From Casuarina equisetifolia (taxonomy: Eukaryota; Streptophyta; Magnoliopsida; Fagales; Casuarinaceae), in the NCBI GenBank assembly GCA_028551475.1, contig CM052358.1, forward strand, positions 684,501 to 748,500: 64,000 nt of DNA, written 5' to 3'. Positions 46,114 through 58,400 of this stretch are shown here, piece after piece (position 1 is the stretch's first letter; every line of letters starts with the position of its first letter). The position numbers and the translations under genes are program-made. The notes beneath the pieces are model-generated. The model had not been told where the DNA came from. It made no database searches and worked only from the letters and a program-made list of their open reading frames with translations.

Positions 46114-47380
46114 GCATTATCAAACAGTCATAAATGATCAATTGGAGATCCATTTTAATGAGAGGAAAGAAAAACCTAACAGTTAGTTAACAAAGAAGAT
46201 GAAAATATGAGAATATAATTTCTGGATCATTTATTCTTTCTGAGAAAAACTATATTGTTTCGAAGTTCTCCAGAGCCGATTAATTGTAGACAGTGACTAT
46301 GCAAAGGATTCTTTTACAATCTGACGTCATTTTTTCATTACACATATTCCCTGTTAACTCCCCATACAGGAATATACTGCTAGGGATATCAGAAACTCAT
46401 ACACTCATGCACTAAATCTAGAAAATGTTCTACACATAAAACCTAAAGCCAATAAAAGGAATGCATGTAACATTATTAGCTTACGATTGATAAAAACTAA
46501 ATAAAAGAAGAAAACTCACAATCCTTGACAAGAACAAGCCATTGACCAAAACCAAACCTCAACATCTATTTGCCTAATACACTTAATTATCCATCCTATC
46601 CCAACACTACAAGGATTGGGAGGGAAAAAGGGAAAAGAGAAAAAAAGGTAAATAAATTGACGTTTAACTCACTCAGCCAAGCTAACAATTCAAACAGAAG
46701 ACAACTTATAAAAAACTATATACAGGATTCTACCCTGCATATTTCAGAATCAAAACTAACACGGAAGGTCCTATGCTGGAATGTAGGAGCAATAAGACGA
46801 GTTTGAAACCCTAAACCCAGAAATTCCCAACCTCAAACCCTCAAAATCCATCACATGTACAGGCACCTACGTTTTCAAATGCGCCTTTACGGCGAAACCA
46901 AAAACTCACCCCCAAATTAAGTCTCAACAGAGACCTAAAGGCTCCGTATGGCAGCTCAGAGACGGTCAGAAAACGACAAAAAATGAAACCCCCCACGCCC
47001 GTCAGCCCAAATACAGCTATCCCTCCCAGCTGTTCGGACAACCAAAAACAACAGGTACACAAACCGTCGCAGTCAAAATTCCACTCCTCTATTTCCTCCC
47101 CCGCTCCAGCTCTATAAAGGGAAAAAAAAAATTCCCAAATTTCCCAAAACACCGAAGAATCCAGAGAAAAACACGTCCAAATCCGCGGTAACAGAAAAAG
47201 TACCTTCGAGAAACGCAACGGCACAGAAGGACCAGCCCAAGCGCTCGCCTCACAAAGCAGCAGTAGAACCGAGGAAGAACCCGAGACGGCGGTGCGTAAG
47301 CTGCATATCAAATCCAGCAGGCCTCTTTCGCGCGAACTCTCCCTTCCCTTCCTTCAAAGAACGCACCTTCTCGATGTGGG
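46114..47380 (-). promoter_or_regulatory. 5' UTR, UTR intron and promoter of the coiled-coil gene
   Basis: An AG acceptor lies just before the start codon (TTTGATAATGCAG then AACCATG, about 46113). A matching donor, CTCGAAG then GTACTTTT, lies at 47203, giving a leader intron of about 1.09 kb, common in constitutively expressed plant genes. A TATA-like CCATAAATACCC sits near 47382-47393, so transcription probably starts around 47350. Confidence 0.55.
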
Positions 47381-47399
47381 TATTTATGGCGACTCCCGG

Positions 47400-49780
47400 C
47401 ACGCTCGTTCCGAAAAAATTTGAAACAACAACTTCGCGATGCTTGAGAAGTTTCGTCCACGCCTTTTCACGTGCTTTGCCCCCTTGAGAACGACGACTCT
47501 GTCGATACGACAGCGTTTCGCAGACGTAAAGCCGAACGGTCCCTTGTCAAACAATCTAGGATGATGGGTTTGGTGACGTCAGCGTAGCCTCGGTCTCCTT
47601 GGGAAGCAGGAAGCTTGTGGCTTACTTTTTTATTGTTATTGTTCTTGTTTTATAATATTTTATTTTGTGGTAGAGAATGGTTGATGATGTGGGATTTGAA
47701 GTTCAATAGTGCTTAATTGACTTTTTCACTATGCCAGAATCATAGCAAGTTTGGCCTTTCTTTTTTTAGTTAAGTAAATAAAGAAGTTCATTAGTGCTCA
47801 ATTGACATTTTCACAGTGGAAGGAAGTTGGATTTTTATTTTACTTGCTTTTTTTTTTCACAATTATAGTAAGTTTTATACTCTCTTTTTTTTTTTGTAAA
47901 GACTTAAAAGAGTTGGATATTAAATTAAAAACCTCTCGGTCATAGACTACATAAATTATTAACTAAGTTATGTGTCTATTGATTATATTGCTCTCCATCT
48001 TTTCCTTTCACATTATTTTTTCTTCTTCTTTTTGACTCTTTAAACTTCTTTAGGTATCTCTTTCTTGCATTCTTTTTTAGGTAACCAAAGAGTTGTGAAG
48101 GCCAAACTTGAAACATTTTTAAACCTCCATTGTACCATTAATGAATTGACAAGTCATTAGTAAAAGTTAATTTAAAATATAAAATAATGTATCAAAAAAT
48201 TTCAACTTTTTTAAAAATGTATTCTCCTTCTTAAAATTGTATTTAGTAAGATTTTCATTAAATTTGGTGTAAAACATATTAAATTAAGATATTAATAACG
48301 TAAAGCATATTTCTAAGCTTATTATTAAATTTGGTCCTTTTGATCTTTTGTTGGGCATAAACTCTAAAAGTAATCTTATTTAAAAAGGTATCCAAGTAAG
48401 TTTGATTCGTTTAAGACTTTATGGGCGTCTATAGTTGTCGTGTGAAATGGAGAAGCTTCTGGATTTGAATTAACTAAGGTTTTGTGCGTGTCATCTTCTA
48501 AATTCAAAATGATATTTTCATCACTTTAATATTGTACCTGCCACCACAATCAAAGGCTATGTACTGTTGCTTTGACCCACTGGTTGGTAAGATGACCAGC
48601 TGCCACTTTGGACAAGTTCCAACTTCTAAAGCTCTAGTTTAGCAGCCTAAAGAGAATTCGAAAGAGGAAGCTTTTGTTCATATAAAATCCATTGTTTAAG
48701 TTCGTATTTGTTAATTGGTACGGAAAATACTGCAAATTGACGATAAAGATAATATATGAAGTAGTTTTTTTTTTTTTTTAGTTTTTTGTTCTTTCTTTTC
48801 TTTAGTTTTCATGTCTTCTTTGGCTTTTTTTTTCTTTATAATATATATAAAATTAGACATTATATACTGTTATTTGAAACAAAGTTACGAAGAATGCATT
48901 TTCCACAACTTGTTGACTTTGTCCCCTTCTTTTCAATCCTCTAATGTTCACTTTGTGATAATATTGTATGGTAAAGTAAGTTTTTGGGTTTTCTCAAATC
49001 ACCTCTTATTGTTTTAAGCTTCTACAAGATACAACAAATTTTTGAATAAAAATGATGTAGAGAATAGATTATATTGCTTAAATCATATTAGAAAAATATC
49101 TTTAAAATAAAATATACATTAATTTTGTACAAATCAATTTTAAAGAGAAAAAAACTTGTTATAACACAAATTCTAAGAGTATGGACATCAATTACCCTTA
49201 TAAAGATGGCCGCAACCATGTTAGTCCCAATGGATTGTTAAGAACTTGTTTAGAAAGTATCTTTAAAATAAAATATATATAAAAAGAAACAAGATTGTTA
49301 ACATTTTGAAAGTTGTCGAGGTTTTACTTGACGGGGAAGTTGGAAAGGATTTGCAAGTTGGTACAAGCAACCAAAACATGGGACCAAGAAGATAGAGCAT
49401 ATGCTGTTTTCCATTGACATTGAAAGCCAGATGAAGAAGATTATGTACCTGAGGTGGGAAAAAACTTCTGCAAAAGTACTTTGATTCTAGATTCCAAGTA
49501 CTTTGAATTGAAAATCAGAGTTTGGTGGGTTTATTTTAAATATGGCAGCATGTGACGTGTTGTTTCTAAACTTAAGGGGTTTGATTTGGTGAACAAACTG
49601 ATTAAATGAGGAAGTTCAAGGAGTTTGTAAACAAAGAAAATAAATCAAAGCATCAAAATTATAACAAAAAGATGAGATGAAGAACACAAGAATTTGTAAA
49701 CAAATGTGAGTGTAGAAGATATTCAAAACTATAAAGAAAATCTGTAAAATTTAAAAGAAGCAAAAGAAGGAATATGAAAA
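47400..49780. other. Intergenic AT-rich sequence
   Basis: No gene is supported. GC is higher up to about 47600, probably the coiled-coil gene's upstream region, and then the sequence is AT-rich. Confidence 0.5.
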
Positions 49781-49789
49781 TTTTCATGA

Positions 49790-50285
49790 ACGCAGGGCCA
49801 AATGGCCCTGCTAACATTCACAGAAGATAAAACATAACTTTGGATAGAAAAAAACTTTTCTTGTACCAGAAATACGTCTTACACGGCCTTTATATAGGCA
49901 ACCACCGTGACAAAACAACAAGATACAACTTGCATGCCACTTGCATGCTACTTGCATGAAGGAATGTAAAACCAACTTGACAGGTTCTCATCATTACACA
50001 GTGCAGGTCTGCAAGTATTAAAGACATCAGATAAGGCATAGAAATGACAGTACGTGGGGCCCTCCATTATTTCTCCAAGTCTCCAACCGCATGCATCGAA
50101 CCCACGGACTCCACTTCGGATAGCTCTTCCCCGTAAATCCTTAAAGCAGCAAGTGGATGTTCTGCACCGAGATATTCCAGCACAGTGCATGCACCTTCAT
50201 CAGTCTCGTTCATGAAGATATCTCCCACGTTGCTTGTAGTTACAAACATGCCATGATCATAATTCTCCCATGTTACGGCCAAACA
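49790..50285 (-). other. Possible solo LTR or short unknown gene
   Basis: On the minus strand an open frame (ending at 50067) reads HGMFVTTSNVGDIFMNETDE then GACTVLEYLGAEHPL and SEVESVGSMHAVGDLEK. It has no good ATG at its start. Downstream on the same strand are CATGCAAGT-type repeats, a TATA box (CCTATATAAAGGCC near 49890), and a hairpin CAGGGCCA-AA-TGGCCCTG (49793-49810). Coding sequence followed by a TATA box suggests a retroelement LTR, but I could not define the ends. Confidence 0.25.
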
Positions 50286-50289
50286 AGTT

Positions 50290-51186
50290 GGTTCAGAATA
50301 GTAACTTTAACACTTTGATTCTAGATTCCAAATATCTGGGCGGCAACATCATTGTACTTTGCTATCTCGAACTATCTTTACTTGTATTGTCAAAAAACTA
50401 TGTCCTTTCATTAACAACATATTCAAACCAGAGACTTAAACAAGAGTTTGATGACTTTAAGCATTCAAAACACATATAGTTATACAATAAAGAAGACTAA
50501 TTGTAATGTATTTTATACGTTCAAACAACCTCTTTCTTCAAGAGATAGATATGGTCTTTTACAATAGTGACAAAACTTTACATAAAGATGTACCCAAGAT
50601 CACCAAAGATTGAAAAGAAATGAACCTATGACAGATTAAGTAGAGTAATTTTTATAATATGTAAATAAACTTCATTTGGGTTGAAGTGGGTGGATTGATC
50701 ATAGAAGATAATCGATTTCTGTTAGCTTCAATCAACATCTTCAAGATGAGGATCAGCAACTTGAGACTAGTGGTCCAAAATTCAGAGCGGCATATACCTT
50801 CTAAAAGCTAGGATATGCAGATTCTGTGTGGGTGAAAGGATTTTCCCAATCAAAAATCTTTGTTAGAGCCCAAGTCTTGCTGTTCCCTACATCACATGAA
50901 CTCTTCTCTTTCACTATCAAACGTATTACAAGATTTTTCCCCATATTTAAGAATTCCAAAAGATTCATTTGAATGAGTTCTTGTATGGCTAATATTTCTT
51001 CATTGTTCAGCTGCTTGGAAAGTTTTAGGGAAGCAGCCTGCTGAATACAAAAACAGATAGTTTACAGATCGAAAACACTGAATTAAAGAAGAAAACATCT
51101 GCGTCTTGGATAACAAACATTCAGAGAATCAAATTCTAATCATGATGGCAAATTACACAAGAAAAAACAGTATGTAGAGCACTTCC
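50290..51186. other. Intergenic region and 3' flank of the small gene
   Basis: No gene recognised. It should contain the 3' UTR of the 113-residue gene at its right end. Confidence 0.4.
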
Positions 51187-51528
51187 TCATTTGTAATAGA
51201 TTACAGGCGAATTGGAACTCGCATCCCAGACCCCTCCTTCCTTCAGATACTCCAGGTACCTTGCAAACTCCGGCTTGGCTGTAGGTTTCTTCTTCCGACG
51301 AGCGTTAAAGAGGCTGAAGAGTGGATGACTGGACACCTTCTTTGTAGGCTTCGCCTGAGAGTTGTCCGGAAAGATTAATTCCGGCGTTGACTTCTTTGAT
51401 GAAGCAAATACACTAGCTGGCAAGCTTTTGGCCCTCTCTAACTTCGCATCCAGCAAAGTAACGGCAGGCTCATCGGCTAAGTGCTCGTATCTCCGGTGGC
51501 CTCTTCGTGTACTCAAGGCTCTGAACAT
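51187..51528 (-). CDS. Short plant-specific protein of unknown function
   Basis: A single open frame of 113 codons begins MFRALSTRRGHRRYEHL. It has a Ser/Lys-rich middle, a conserved-looking block (HPLFSLFNARRKKKPTAKPE) and ends YLEYLKEGGVWDASS then NSPVIYYK. The opening MFRA-STRRGH-RYE and the closing F-RY-EYLKEGG-W match my memory of a family of uncharacterised plant proteins about this size. The protein is very basic with no signal peptide or membrane segment, so a nuclear or cytosolic place is likely. An upstream non-coding exon is possible; none is clear. It sits upstream of nothing that suggests its role. Confidence 0.8.
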   Translation of the reverse strand: MFRALSTRRGHRRYEHLADEPAVTLLDAKLERAKSLPASVFASSKKSTPELIFPDNSQAKPTKKVSSHPLFSLFNARRKKKPTAKPEFARYLEYLKEGGVWDASSNSPVIYYK

Positions 51529-51539
51529 GGCGTAACAGC

Positions 51540-52790
51540 ACTGGTATTAGGAAACAAGCTTCAACTTAGCACTGTTTACACATGGAAGGAAAAGGGTAGA
51601 AGATAAACACAGTTATCATGTGTGTTACACGTATGATTGTTGACTATGTAACAATCGCAACCACCCCAAAGAGAAGGTGTCAAACCTTTACCAAGACTGC
51701 AGCATCCCCACCGTCCAGCTTTCATATTGCATGGCTGCGCCGTCCATTTTGAAAAGTTAGGTGGCTGTCGAGCAAGAAAGATAATTGACTCAGTAAATTA
51801 ATAATTAACTATATGAAGGGATTAACAAACCCATTTCTTTTTTTCTTTTCTTTTTTTTTGAAGTGCTTAAGAGAGGGGGGAAAAAAAAGGATTACAAAGG
51901 TGAATTCTTTACACTGTTGAGCAGAAGGTCAAGAAGAGAAGAAAAAGGATTAGGAAATGCTTACAAAGGAGAAGATGAGGGCACGGGAATCCGTGATTTG
52001 GTGGACGTTAACCACTGGCAATCGTGAATCACCAGAAAAGGAGGAGAAGATCACATGATCTTGGAAACGTCGCATAATGTTTACAATACGCAGTAGAATC
52101 CTTTATGTATAAACAAAATTGTTCCATTCCATAGAAGTTAGCTTTAAAAAAGCAATGAACTTTTTAGCATGCCATAGCCTAGGATTCAACTTCAAACTCT
52201 CTACCATGTTATCAATTACTAAGCCATAGAACTTCACGTTACTGGGGAGCTAAAATGATTCATATAACTCGTAACCTACTATGTAATCCTCTATAAATAA
52301 ATAAGTTGTCTCCCTCGTTGTAAACCAGTTTTACAGAAGAAATAGCCTTCCTAACTGTTTTCATACTTGAGATCCTTCTTGCTACCATGAGGAACAAGAA
52401 ATTCAGTGAGTCTTTCAATAGCCTTGAATGTGAAACTAATATCAAATTCACGAGCCGACTTCCTCCTGTTGGTAGTACATCAAACAGGAAATTCGTTGCT
52501 GAAGCTGCAATGAGTGTATCTCAGCTTCATTTCTATACACAGCCATCCCTTAATTTCAGGACGAGTAAGCCGAAAGAACGGGGAAAAGTTATTGTTCCCT
52601 CTGATTGATGACCCCAAACAACATATACTGGCTAGTCAGAGACAGGTTGACTTAAAAATCGTGTCAAGCAGATGATTGCTCTGTTACCTTGCTTGGACAC
52701 GGCAAAGAATGTCAGCCAGATTGACATGTCATAAATGGCTAACCTCATTTGTAATAGATTGATATGTTCTACTTTTCTGCAATCTTTGAT
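51540..52790. other. Intergenic region between small gene and PPR gene
   Basis: It contains the likely promoter and leader of the 113-residue gene (near 51600-52050) and the 3' UTR of the PPR gene (near 52700). No other gene is seen. Confidence 0.4.
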
Positions 52791-52793
52791 TTC

Positions 52794-54401
52794 TCAAACC
52801 GACACAACAATGGCATTCTCGTGGCTGCCTGTTACATTGAACCAGCTTCTTTCAGCTTCCTCGGCCAGTCCTTTAGTGGTCAAAACGTTTCTCAACTCAT
52901 TTACAGAATCCCACCTCCCAATGGCTGCATAGAAATTCGATACGAGTACATAATTCCCCGGCTTATTTGGCTCTAAATGCAACAGTTGAGTTGCAGCAAA
53001 ATCACCCCTTGCAACATCCATGTTATGACTACAAGCATTCAACAATGCTGCCCACACGGCTGCAGTAGGCTGAGGACCATGCTTAACCATGTCCCGATAT
53101 AAACTCCATGCTTCTTCTATCAAACTGGCCCAGCCTAAGATATCTATCAAGCAGGCATAATGCTCTGCACTCAGCTCCAGACCATACTTCTCTCTTGCAG
53201 AATGAAAACATTCCCGGCCTTGATCCACCAGTCCTGCATGCCCACAAGCCGATAAGAGAGTAAGAAATGTTACAGAATTTGGCAATACGCCACCCCCTTC
53301 CTCTTCCATCATTTTGAACAGCTCAAGAGCTTCGAGCCCATGTCCATGCCTTCCGTATGCATCAATCATGCTTGTCCAGGAAACCACGCTTTTACAACGA
53401 ATTCCATCAAATAACGACCGGGCACTCAAAATTTTCCCACACTTTGCGTACATGTCTAACAGAGCATTACATAATTGGGTGTCATGGAGGAAATCCTGAC
53501 GTATAGCTACGCAATGTATCTGCTTTCCAATCCACAGATCAGAATTCTCAGCACAAGCTGCGAGAGCACTGGTAAGCGCAACAACATTGGGTTTCATCAT
53601 ACACATGATCGAGAATGCCAGCTTATACTTTCGATTTAGAACGCACCCAGAAATCAATGAATTGCGCATCACATCATCCTTTCGAGAGCCCAAACTGGAG
53701 AACACTTTCATAGCTTCTTCCATGCACCCAACACTAGCGTACAAGTCAATCAAAGCAGTACCCAGTACCACCAAATCACGGCCCATCACGACCACCAACC
53801 CGTGAACCTGCCTACCCTGACGAAACGCCTTCAGAAAGGCACAGGCTTTAAGCACAGAACACAAAGTAACCTCAGTAAACTCCACTCTTTCCCTCCTCAT
53901 TGCTTCAAAAACCGCAAGTGCTTCCTTTCCAAGACCGTGCCTCAAAAAGCCCGACAGCAAACGGTTCCAAGTCACAACGTCCCTGGATCCCATCTCATCA
54001 AACACCTTAATCGAGTCACCCAAGCACCCATATTTGAAATACATATCCATGAGAGCAGTTTTGCTCACAGCTCCAGACTCCGAACCCGTTTTGATCATCA
54101 ACGCATGGACCTGCTTGCCGCGCTCTTGGCCCGGCAGCTTTGAGCACGCGCCCAACACCGGCGTGAAAGTGTACGCATCAAGGTCCGAGCCCGCGCAGTG
54201 CATTCGACTGAAGAAAGCCCACGCGGCAAGAACGTTGTCATCACGAACATACGAGGCGAGAAGGGAGTTAAGCGACCAGAGGTCTCTTTGGCGTGTTTCG
54301 TCGAACAGGTGGGTGTGTAGGTGTAGCTTCTTCAATGGAACGGCTCCGCCGCCACCGGCGAGGAAGTTGAGTGAACGTAAGGAACGGAACGCGTTGTACA
54401 T
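52794..54401 (-). CDS. E-class pentatricopeptide repeat protein, probably mitochondrial
   Basis: An intron-free frame of 535 residues starts MYNAFRSLRSLNFLAGGGG; upstream codons are open but contain no better ATG. The N-terminus is basic and Ser-rich, fitting organelle import. It carries repeated PPR motifs of the PLS type, for example VSKTALMDMYFKYGCLGDSI, RDVVTWNRLLSGFLRHGLGK, NALLDMYAKCGKILSARSLF and KSVVSWTSMIDAYGRHGHG. It ends with an E motif (AVWAALLNACSHNMDVARGD ... EPNKPGNYVLVSNFYAAIGR) but no DYW domain. Proteins of this class bind organelle RNA and often guide C-to-U editing, recruiting a DYW partner. I believe the Arabidopsis counterpart is At5g66500, from memory. No damage is seen. 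Confidence 0.92.
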   Translation of the reverse strand: MYNAFRSLRSLNFLAGGGGAVPLKKLHLHTHLFDETRQRDLWSLNSLLASYVRDDNVLAAWAFFSRMHCAGSDLDAYTFTPVLGACSKLPGQERGKQVHALMIKTGSESGAVSKTALMDMYFKYGCLGDSIKVFDEMGSRDVVTWNRLLSGFLRHGLGKEALAVFEAMRRERVEFTEVTLCSVLKACAFLKAFRQGRQVHGLVVVMGRDLVVLGTALIDLYASVGCMEEAMKVFSSLGSRKDDVMRNSLISGCVLNRKYKLAFSIMCMMKPNVVALTSALAACAENSDLWIGKQIHCVAIRQDFLHDTQLCNALLDMYAKCGKILSARSLFDGIRCKSVVSWTSMIDAYGRHGHGLEALELFKMMEEEGGGVLPNSVTFLTLLSACGHAGLVDQGRECFHSAREKYGLELSAEHYACLIDILGWASLIEEAWSLYRDMVKHGPQPTAAVWAALLNACSHNMDVARGDFAATQLLHLEPNKPGNYVLVSNFYAAIGRWDSVNELRNVLTTKGLAEEAERSWFNVTGSHENAIVVSV

Positions 54402-54469
54402 CACAAGCTCATGAACAGGTTGCCATGTCAAAGGAAAATGGAAAATATACTTCACGTTGTTCACCAAAG

Positions 54470-55170
54470 TTGTTTTTGCTTCGGCCGAGAATACTTAGTT
54501 CCATGGTAAGAATATGACTTAGGTCTAGTAGCTGATTATCGATTGCTCAATACCTAAGTACCCAAAACCTAGTTCATAAGTTTAATATCTCATACTTCGA
54601 AATCTCATTTTCCAAGCACACAAAAAGTTAATATCAAAATATCTTACACTATTTGTAATTTATTATCCATCTACCCATACAGTGATTTGTAAATATATAT
54701 TTTGCATATGTATAAATATTATCCTACTCATTATAAATCCATTTTACAGAAAAATAAATAAGTTTTTTAATGATTTATAATTCATATACATAACCTCTTT
54801 CATGATGTTACTCATAAAATTCATAACTTTACCTCACGATAATGACAATAAGAAATGCTAAAACATTTCCAGTGTTGTATAATGTTGACAATTAGAAAAA
54901 AGTTATCTTTCTACGTAAAATTCAGTTGTAAGAAAGAATTAAACTTTCTACACCAGTATTTAGTGCTTTGAATACATTTTCATTCCTGCCGATCCAAGTA
55001 GTGTGATTTCAACCAAAGCTTCTCCTTTCTCCACGCCTCTCTCCAAACAATGCTGTTGAGTTAGAAATTGATGGAGCAATGAATGTTTATGAGGCTCCAA
55101 ATGTTATTAGAGACCAGATACACGGAACTGGTATGGGTGAAGAATTTCTGTGTTTTTGCAGAGTAAGAAG
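54470..55170. other. PPR gene upstream region, AT-rich
   Basis: No gene is seen. The left part is the PPR promoter and the right part the downstream flank of the auxilin-like gene. Confidence 0.5.
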
Positions 55171-55409
55171 TTACATCAAGAACTTGTAGTAATACTGCTT
55201 TTCTTTCCATAAATTACTGCAATGAACCCTGGAAGGTCCAATATTGAACAGTTCGTCATACATATTTGCTTCTAACCTATATAAGAAGCTATGAGTTTGA
55301 GCTTCCATTCGGATACTACATAGACAAAGAGAGATTGGACATACACAGATATACACTTGCAGTATAAAAATTACAAAATGTGTATTCATCGAACATACTG
55401 ACATCTGGG

Positions 55410-58400
55410 CTACCGTTCTTCTGAGTTGAATTTGTTCCAGGCTTCCTGCAGATATAGCAAGAGCAACATAAGGAACAGACAGACATGGTCCCAGGGCCAG
55501 GGGAAGGGAAAATGTAGCGCAACAAAATACTAGTCTTTTTATAGCAGAACAAGAACATACCTTCAGAAGATCAAAGACCTTTTCGCAAATGTACTTCTGC
55601 TGAATGCTTGCACCCCGCTGTTGTAACTTATCAGGATGCACACAGAGAGTGGCTTTCCTGTAAGCTCTCTTTACCGCAGCGGCAGTTATGACTTCTGTCA
55701 GAGGGATTGGCTGCCAACCACAGTCAGGCCCGAGGATCTGCCAATGAAGAGAAATTAGTAACGGTAAACCACCAGTTGAGCAAGGGCTTAGAGAAAGACT
55801 GAAGAAAGAAGGTTCGGTTATTTGGTTATTCATTTGCTAGCCAAATTCAGACCTCTGAATCCTTTATTTCTGAACATGTTAAGAATTCGCATCAAGCAAG
55901 CATAAACAAAAAGAAAAAAAGGTTCTTTATAGTATGAATACCCTATAGAACTGCGATTGACGCATATATTTCCATACATCTCACAAAAAGTTACCAAGCT
56001 GTCCATGGAAAGGCGTAAGATATCTCACACATCAAAGCTTAGGAGCAGCTTGAATAACTGTGGCACGTTACCTAGTTTAAATTCAAGGAAACCTAAACGC
56101 TAACTACTACACTCCTTAACAGAAAATCAATTAAAAGAGCCGACTTCAGTGACTGGATAATTAACAGTAATCAGTCATCTAAATCATTCTCAATTCTTTT
56201 AGGTTTAATCCTATGGAATACGCAAATTAGATCAAGAATGCGGAGTACTTTCACATACCACCCTCTAAACAGAACCGTTTATTTAGAAAACATGTTTAAG
56301 AAGCTTGCTGTCCCAACCTACATTTGTCTCGTCACAGGTTACAGCAGTGAACACGCACTTTGTATACTACAGAATCACTCAGAAAACTGAGGCCAAGCTT
56401 AAGTAGGAAAATAACACATACATATTGCAATGTTGAAAGCAATGCACGCAGGTTCCCTTCTTTTCCACTTGACCACCTCCTGACATCAGCGTCCAATGTT
56501 TCTGCTAATCTCTGCAAACAATATTACACCCAAAAGTGTCAAAATCATAAATACACAATTTGAAATTCTAGAATTTCCTTCGGTGTTGAAAAGGACTTAC
56601 ATTTCGCTCAGCTTGCTCTCTTTGAGCAAGAAAATCTCGCATATTTTTCTCCGCAAGAGCTTTTGCCTAAAAAAAAACACCAGAAACCTTGAGTTATTCT
56701 TGTTCCATATTAAATAATTATCTAAATGATGTACAAAAGGATGAAATACATACTGCACGTTCAGTTGTACGCCGATGCCTCTCTAATCTAGCTTTACACC
56801 TCTGAGGTGATTCAACTTCATCTCCTTCGTAACCCTCAGTATGATAAGCAGCTTTTGGAGAAAAAAATATATATTTTAAAGGCAGCTTAGCAGAAGGCAG
56901 TTGAAAATTGGAAGAGAATAGAAAAGAAGTCAAAGAAAACATTTTAGAGCAAAAGATACTAGCAGGTGCTTCCAAGATCACATACCTCCATACACCACGG
57001 AAGAAGAGCTTTGTTTCATTTCACTATTTCTGAAGGAAACCGAAAATTTATCAGAAACAGATCTTTCAACTCGTTCTCTTGACACATAAGCAGCCTTCTC
57101 AGACATTGCTCTTTCCAAAGCACGCTCTCTAGCCTCTGCAGTTGCTCTTTCTATTGCAGCACGTTCTACTCTAAGCCTGGCTTCCATCGTTGCCTTCTCA
57201 GTGAAAGACTTCTCCCGAGCGTCAGCACATGCCTTTTCTAGCCTTTCACGAGCCTCTGCCATAGCCCTCTCCACGGCAGCCCTTTCTGCCTTTTCACGGG
57301 CTTCAGTATATGCCTTTTCCCGAGCTTCAAGTGCTCCTCTATCAACAGCCATCCTATCCTTTTCTCTTTCCCTCTCTCTCTCCCTCTCTTCTTCTATTTT
57401 TCGGAGGCGATCCATCTCCAACTCTCTTTCTCTCTTCATCCGCTCCATTTCTGCATCTTCAGATGTTAATGTGTTATTAAGACTCTTCTCCTTTCTTTCA
57501 GTAGTCTGTCTTGCATTAACAGGCAAAGAAGTCTTCTGGATGTTTCCTTTCACTTCTGACGTAGCTGGCTGAGCTGCTTCTTTTTTCCTTCCATTTTCAA
57601 TCCCATCTTTCTTCACATGACTTGACATGAATCTATCCTTGCTTTCTTCCTGGTCCAGAACAGTCTGGACCTGCTTGATATCACTTCCTCTCTCTCCCAA
57701 TTCATGAGCAAATTTCCTCTCTTGATTTATAGGGTCAGAGTCCAGTGGGGAGGGGCTCTTGCTTTGGTATGTCTGAGTTTGTCCAACACCAAAGCCAGGT
57801 CCACCTGCCTTCTTCACACTGTCATTGAACGGAGGCAACTTTTTATCATCTTCCATCCTAATCCCGTTCTGTCCAAGTCCCAAGTCTCCCTGTGCGACTT
57901 CAGATGCTTTGCATTTTTCACCTGGTACATTTGCAATTTCAACTGCTTCTGGATCCTTTTCTTTATCTTTGGATTTAGAGTCTGTCGATCCATCATCTTC
58001 ACGAGCAGGGGCATCTTCCGTTCTCTTCATCTTTCCATTGTTTTTATCATTTGTGCAAGTTATATTAGGTGCTTGAAGGTTTTCACAATCCTTCAACTTT
58101 GATACTCCACCAGAAACCCCAAGATTCTCCCCCTCCAAGCACACAAAGGTCCCTTTAGCAAGTTTTGGCATCTTCCTGGTTTCAACCCTCTCAGTTTGGT
58201 CATGCAATTTCTTTAGTTTCTTCTGTTCTTCCTTCCCACCAGCATCTGTGAGCCTCTCTTCAGTCCCTTCCCAAATACTCCCCTCTTTTACTGCCTTCTT
58301 GATTTCTTCCTGGTCAAATCCCTTTTTGGATCTCCTGTTCGGTTCAATCCTTTCTGGAGCCCTTTCCGGATTTTCACTTTTATCCTCTTGCTTGGAAGTT

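Noticed and set aside
52387..52608. Plus-strand open frame of 73 codons between the small gene and the PPR gene
   Set aside because: No recognisable motif and it lies in a likely untranslated or promoter region.
53314..54414. Plus-strand open frames across the PPR gene
   Set aside because: Shadows of the intact minus-strand PPR coding sequence.
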